A stretch of 45,385 nt of DNA from JBHIFB01 sp046760905. Lineage in GTDB: Bacteria; Gemmatimonadota; CAZMKB01. The notes beneath the pieces are model-generated. The model ran no database searches. It had not been told where the DNA came from and worked only from the letters and a program-made list of their open reading frames with translations. Shown here piece after piece: positions 42,005 to 45,385 of the stretch. The stretch lies in assembly GCA_046760905.1 (NCBI GenBank), contig JBHIFB010000006.1:1-45385 (forward strand), written 5' to 3'. The position numbers and the translations under genes were made by a program. How positions within the stretch are numbered: position 1 is the stretch's first letter; each line of letters begins with the position of its first letter.

Positions 42005-42104
42005 TGTTCGACTCCGGAACTATGTTAGTCCTGAGGGACTGCTCATAAATGAATCCCAGGTGGCTGAAGGAGCGCTTCGGTAAGAAGATGGAATCAGTGC
42101 CGCA

Positions 42105-42563
42105 TCATTGTAAGTCAATCAGCCACCGGTGGATCTCACGATATCGGGGCAGGAGTTTGGCTGTAATCTCGCACCGTGGACACGCCCAGTGAAACAGGAT
42201 CTCTTGATCCTCGGGAGAAAGATGGTTCCTGTCGTAAGGTTTCTCTATGAAATGTTCTATGCAGCACTCAGGGTAACCGAAAAACGACCCTTCCTTCCTC
42301 CGGGTAACCGCTGATTTGTCTATCTGAGTATCTTCAAACTCCTCACTGTAGCGAAGCAGCAGTTCCTCCGATAGACTGAAGACGAGTTCGCACACCGTAT
42401 CACCGGCCCTCAGCTTCCTCGAAACGAGCCGGTGGAAGAGACCGATTTCTTCTATTATATCGACGTATTCCCGCTCCAACGGCCTCTCCCACCGGCTCAG
42501 CGGTTTTATCTCCTTCAATGTGAGCAGCACCAGATATGCCAGCTGGAAATCATGCTGCTTCAA
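42105..42563 (-). CDS. DUF483-like small cysteine protein
   Basis: A 152-residue cytosolic protein. The middle holds FFGYPECCIEHFIEKPYDRN, and CPRCEI follows about 25 residues later, so C-C and C-x-x-C could bind a metal. This resembles uncharacterised DUF483-type proteins, a family best known in archaea; the match is my reading, not a search. The start is unclear: a TTG at 42563 has no ribosome site, and coding character (DIDYENKISLL) continues upstream to near the GGAGGGAG that overlaps the end of the preceding gene, where only non-standard starts exist. It is 10 bases from the secreted EF-loop protein gene and probably cotranscribed. Confidence 0.55.
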   Translation of the reverse strand: MKQHDFQLAYLVLLTLKEIKPLSRWERPLEREYVDIIEEIGLFHRLVSRKLRAGDTVCELVFSLSEELLLRYSEEFEDTQIDKSAVTRRKEGSFFGYPECCIEHFIEKPYDRNHLSPEDQEILFHWACPRCEITAKLLPRYREIHRWLIDLQ

Positions 42564-42573
42564 CAGGGAGATC

Positions 42574-43557
42574 TTATTCTCGTAATCTATGTCTCTCTCC
42601 CTCCAGTATCTCCTTCAGGGTGACCAGGTCGACCCTCCCGTCGTGTATCGTGCCGTCATAGCTGAAGCTCTCATGTACCATCGCATGCAGGGCAATATAG
42701 TCGATTTGGATCGATGTCCCAAGCATTGGATTGTGCACCTCCACATACCCCATGTTCACCTCATCACCGCAGACCTCACAGAGCTCGATCCCGTATTGAA
42801 TGTAATCAATACGATACACCTGATCCGGCAGAGGGCCCTGAGGGAGCCCATCGATGGTCTCTGCCATGCTGCCTGCCAGATCGGCTCCATCAAGAACCCA
42901 GTTACCGTCCTCATCCGGATTCTGGTCATCGTAACCAATTGCCGCCTCTTCCGCATCACTCAGGTGGTCAGAATCGGAGTCGTTTTCCACGGGCACCAGG
43001 TGGGCATCGTGGAGGACACTGGAAAGAGCCACGATATCCACACGCCCATCGTTGAAAGTGCCATCATAACTGAAGGAACCGTGCTCCATGTAGTGAAGAC
43101 CCATGAAATGTATATCAAGAGTCTCCTGAGAGAGGGGATTGACGATTTGCACATACCCCATGTTGATAACTTCGCCGCAGATCTCGCAATACTCCATTCC
43201 GTATGCTGAGTGATCGACCTTGTATATTTCGTTTGGCTCAGAACCACCGCTCCAGTAAGGCAGCGCCTCGATCAGTCTTTGATAGTGCCTGGCCAACTCA
43301 ACGCCATCCGGCCACCAGTTATCATTCATGTCCCGATCGTTCTCGTCGTATCCGAGAGTTATCTCCTCGAGATCGCTCAGGAAATCACCGTCTGAATCGT
43401 TATCGACCAGCAGCCAGTGCGGGTCATCAGTACGAGGAATAGCTTCTCGCCACCGATGTGTCGAGAGTTGATCCTGTGGGTATGCCAGAGATACCGAGAA
43501 AGCACCGACCACCGTGGCCCATATTAGGTTCTTCCACAGCCGTAGCTTATCGATCAT
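42574..43557 (-). CDS. Secreted two-repeat protein with EF-like loops and a CxxC/HGSFSYDG module
   Basis: About 327 residues with a signal peptide (WATVVGAFSVSLAYPQ). Two ~130-residue repeats follow. Each has a calcium-binding-type loop (DNDSDGDFLSDLEE; ENDSDSDHLSDAEE), a second acidic loop, then a module with CEICGE-x-x-NMGYV (second copy CEVCGDEVNMGYV), and I-x-F/Y-x-x-LH-x-M-x-H-x-SFSYDG...GRVD. Four cysteines and histidines in each module could bind zinc or iron, the loops calcium. I know of no named family. The start at 43557 is preferred since GAGGAG lies 9 bases upstream; the first ATG at 43566 abuts it. It precedes the DUF483-like gene, with its stop 10 bases from that gene's possible start. 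Confidence 0.75.
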   Translation of the reverse strand: MIDKLRLWKNLIWATVVGAFSVSLAYPQDQLSTHRWREAIPRTDDPHWLLVDNDSDGDFLSDLEEITLGYDENDRDMNDNWWPDGVELARHYQRLIEALPYWSGGSEPNEIYKVDHSAYGMEYCEICGEVINMGYVQIVNPLSQETLDIHFMGLHYMEHGSFSYDGTFNDGRVDIVALSSVLHDAHLVPVENDSDSDHLSDAEEAAIGYDDQNPDEDGNWVLDGADLAGSMAETIDGLPQGPLPDQVYRIDYIQYGIELCEVCGDEVNMGYVEVHNPMLGTSIQIDYIALHAMVHESFSYDGTIHDGRVDLVTLKEILEGERHRLRE

Positions 43558-43566
43558 CGCAACCAT

Positions 43567-43976
43567 CTCCTCACGTTCGGGGTAGAGGATTAACTGTAGG
43601 GTGATCGGTTTGTATCATTCATGATAATTAGGATTCGGTGATTTCGTTCGAAAGCACCGCCACCATCTGTTATTCTGATTCTTCTATTCGGCTTGAGAAG
43701 CGATGTGTATACCGGAGGAAATTTCCTCGCCGCTCTGCGACAAGTAACCGTGCTATATGAAAAAGCCGAAATCTATAGAAGCACCCCACTTGCAAGAAAT
43801 AACATTTTACCTAATTATATTCTATATGTTTCCTTGGAAAATGTCAAATACCTCCCGGAACCTGTTCGATGAAAAATAATGGCTGAAACGAGGAAAACGG
43901 TAAAAGAAGGAAAGATATTATTATATTAACAATGTTTTGACGAATTTTGGTAAATAAGAGAGAGGTGAGTTATGAC
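43567..43976. other. Divergent intergenic region, no gene
   Basis: About 400 AT-rich bases between the secreted repeat protein and the flavin reductase gene. A perfect 14-base palindrome GAGGAAATTTCCTC lies at 43715-43728 and might be an operator. No convincing promoter or ORF. Confidence 0.5.
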
Positions 43977-44534
43977 ATGAAAGTGAAAGTGAGCCACAGC
44001 ACCGACAAACATACCTGGCACCCTTCACCACTTATGGGGCAGATCGTTCTGGTCACAAGCCTGAACCAGGATGGAAGTTCGAATATCGCACCCAAAAGCT
44101 GGATTTCCATGATGGCGTTCGAACCACCACTCCTGGCCCTTGGCTGCAACATGGGTCACTGGACAGCGAAAAACATACTACGCAGCCGTGAATTCGTGGT
44201 GAATGTACCGGGAGTCGAACTGGTCGAGACTGTTTGGGCCTGTCATTCGCTCCCTCACCCACGACCGATTGAAGCAGCCGGTCTCACGCCGATCCCCTCA
44301 CTAAGGGTGAAACCGCAGCGCATTGAGGAATGCAAAGCACACATCGAGTGCACGCTGGATCATCATCTCGCATATGGTGATGAAGTGATCCTGATCGGCA
44401 GGATAGAGGCGATTACGACGGATGAAAATGCCGGTTATGCCCGGGATCCCTATGAGTATTTGCAGATGATAGTATTTCTCGAAGATGAAACATATGGGGT
44501 GATAGAGCGGGGCCTTAGAGTCACAGGTGGATAG
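43977..44534 (+). CDS. Flavin reductase-like FMN-binding protein
   Basis: A 185-residue protein of the flavin reductase-like domain family (split-barrel FMN binders): LMGQIVLVTSLNQDGSSNIAP opens the barrel and ILRSREFVVNVPG binds flavin; CxxH-like residues are in the loop WACHSLPHPRPIE. It could reduce flavin for a monooxygenase partner or act as an FMN protein of its own. The ATG at 43977 follows GAGAGGTGA; a frame open to 43947 has no family-like residues. The DUF72 gene follows 62 bases on in the same direction. Confidence 0.85.
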   Translation: MKVKVSHSTDKHTWHPSPLMGQIVLVTSLNQDGSSNIAPKSWISMMAFEPPLLALGCNMGHWTAKNILRSREFVVNVPGVELVETVWACHSLPHPRPIEAAGLTPIPSLRVKPQRIEECKAHIECTLDHHLAYGDEVILIGRIEAITTDENAGYARDPYEYLQMIVFLEDETYGVIERGLRVTGG

Positions 44535-44596
44535 AAGCACAGTGGCATGAAGTATTGTATAAAGATCCAATCCCTGATCACTGCGCGAGGAAGACC

Positions 44597-45337
44597 ATGG
44601 GCGGCCGAAAGATGAGATTCCTAGTCGGGACTTCCGGCTGGAGTTATCCCTCCTGGAAGGGGCTCTTCTATCCGGAAGACTGTCCACAGAGGAAGTGGTT
44701 CGATTACTACTCCGATACCTTTATGACCGTCGAGGTGAACGCGACATTCTACCGTTTCTTCAAAGACGAGACTTATCATAACTGGCGTGACCGTGCTCCG
44801 GGCGGCTTTCGCTATGTGCTCAAAGCCCCCAGGCTCATCACACACCGAAAGTACCTGATCGACGCTGAGAGAGAGATCAAACGATTCTGGGAATCGGCCC
44901 TGCTGCTCGAAGACAGGCTGGGGCTTGTGCTCCTTCAGCTTGCGCCCAGTATACCCTATGAACCCGGGCGTTTGAAGAAAGCGCTTCTTGCGTTTGATGA
45001 TCCAACCAGGGTTGCTGTGGAGTTCAGACACAAGAGGTGGCTCACTAAAGAGACGAAATCGCTGCTCGAGGAGGTCGGAGCGATATTCTGTTCTGCAGAT
45101 TCTCCGAAGAGCGAACTGATGGAATGGGTGACTTCCGGGGTCGCTTATATTAGATTACATGGTCGAAAGAAGTGGTACTCCCATGATTACTCGGATGAGG
45201 AGCTCCGTGGTGTGGCTGAGCTTGCAAAGAGGATGGCAGATCAAGGGGCAAAAACAGTATATGTATTCTTCAATAACGATGTGGGTGGCCATGCCCCGAA
45301 GAATGCTCTGTCGCTTATAGAGATGCTTTGTGAATGA
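44597..45337 (+). CDS. DUF72 family protein (YecE-like)
   Basis: A 246-residue TIM-barrel-like protein of the DUF72/YecE family, widespread and of unknown function. Family marks: VGTSGWSYPSWKGLFYPED near the start, VEVNATFYRF, the lysine block FRYVLKAPRLITH, LLQLAPSIPYE, VAVEFRHKRWL, YIRLHGR and YVFFNNDVGGHAPKNA. The start at ATG 44597 is chosen because GAGGA lies five bases upstream; 44612 also fits the family start, and the frame is open to 44555. Likely cotranscribed with the flavin reductase gene. Confidence 0.9.
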   Translation: MGGRKMRFLVGTSGWSYPSWKGLFYPEDCPQRKWFDYYSDTFMTVEVNATFYRFFKDETYHNWRDRAPGGFRYVLKAPRLITHRKYLIDAEREIKRFWESALLLEDRLGLVLLQLAPSIPYEPGRLKKALLAFDDPTRVAVEFRHKRWLTKETKSLLEEVGAIFCSADSPKSELMEWVTSGVAYIRLHGRKKWYSHDYSDEELRGVAELAKRMADQGAKTVYVFFNNDVGGHAPKNALSLIEMLCE

Positions 45338-45385
45338 TCTTCAGTGCAAAGTTTAAATCGAAGCATAGATCGTTCCCATACATAG
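45338..45385. other. End of window, nothing seen
   Basis: The last 48 bases contain no recognised element. Confidence 0.6.

Noticed and set aside
43715..43728. Palindrome GAGGAAATTTCCTC as an operator
   Set aside because: Single site, no promoter next to it and no second copy in the window; noted only.
1..45385. tRNA, rRNA, CRISPR arrays, prophage or integrase genes
   Set aside because: No T-loop-like tRNA pattern, regular spaced repeats or phage-type products were seen on either strand.

Overview
The window looks like a chromosomal segment of an uncultured aerobic or facultative Gram-negative bacterium of the FCB superphylum (Latescibacterota / Eisenbacteria / Zixibacteria / Krumholzibacteria-like); I cannot fix the phylum. 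Reasons: secreted proteins end in FlgD-like sorting domains with the N-Y/F-P-N-P-F signature, LVIVD and sialidase-like propeller proteins are abundant, and there is a complete alternative complex III operon. No rRNA, tRNA, CRISPR array, phage gene or intact transposase was seen.

Layout. 1-1534: broken or rearranged secreted protein with a truncated FlgD tail. 1683-2459: secreted cupredoxin. 2916-5426: sirtuin, NosL-like protein, and a heme-copper-oxidase-like/DUF1858 protein behind an FNR-type promoter. 5570-12531 (minus): actABCDEF for alternative complex III. 12598-17557 (minus): remnant of an epimerase gene, an LVIVD propeller protein, an intact epimerase and a methyltransferase. 17749-18147: two tandem single-pass microproteins. 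18175-24456: two sialidase-like propeller proteins, a 191-bp MITE-like element and a DUF3604 lipoprotein. 24631-30094: CopA, Mn-type superoxide dismutase, O-methyltransferase, exported C1 peptidase. 30353-37361: second cupredoxin, POT transporter, cold-shock protein, amidohydrolase lipoprotein, orphan 98-aa protein, metallophosphoesterase. 37414-39803: egtB-egtD for ergothioneine-type synthesis. 40176-45337: YbaK deacylase, O-methyltransferase, DUF483-like protein with a secreted two-repeat EF-loop/CxxC protein, flavin reductase, DUF72.

How it fits together. Respiration (ACIII, FNR-controlled oxidase-like protein), copper handling (CopA, two cupredoxins, NosL-like) and oxidant defence (SOD, ergothioneine) dominate. 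The most notable pattern is regulatory. Both cupredoxin genes and the 98-aa orphan have a sigma54-type -24/-12 promoter with exact GG-GC spacing. Each also has a GTTTC-N6-GAAAC-like inverted repeat centred 108.5 to 109.5 bp upstream of the predicted start, and a second copy about 6 or 8 helical turns further out. I propose an undescribed sigma54/enhancer-binding-protein regulon. Housekeeping genes instead show TTGACA-17 bp-TATNNT sigma70 promoters. Other points: paralogous membrane microproteins, an FNR box at exactly -41.5, a MITE with a 7-bp target duplication, and a gene remnant deleted between 9-bp repeats. All functions are assigned by reading motifs; no database search was run.
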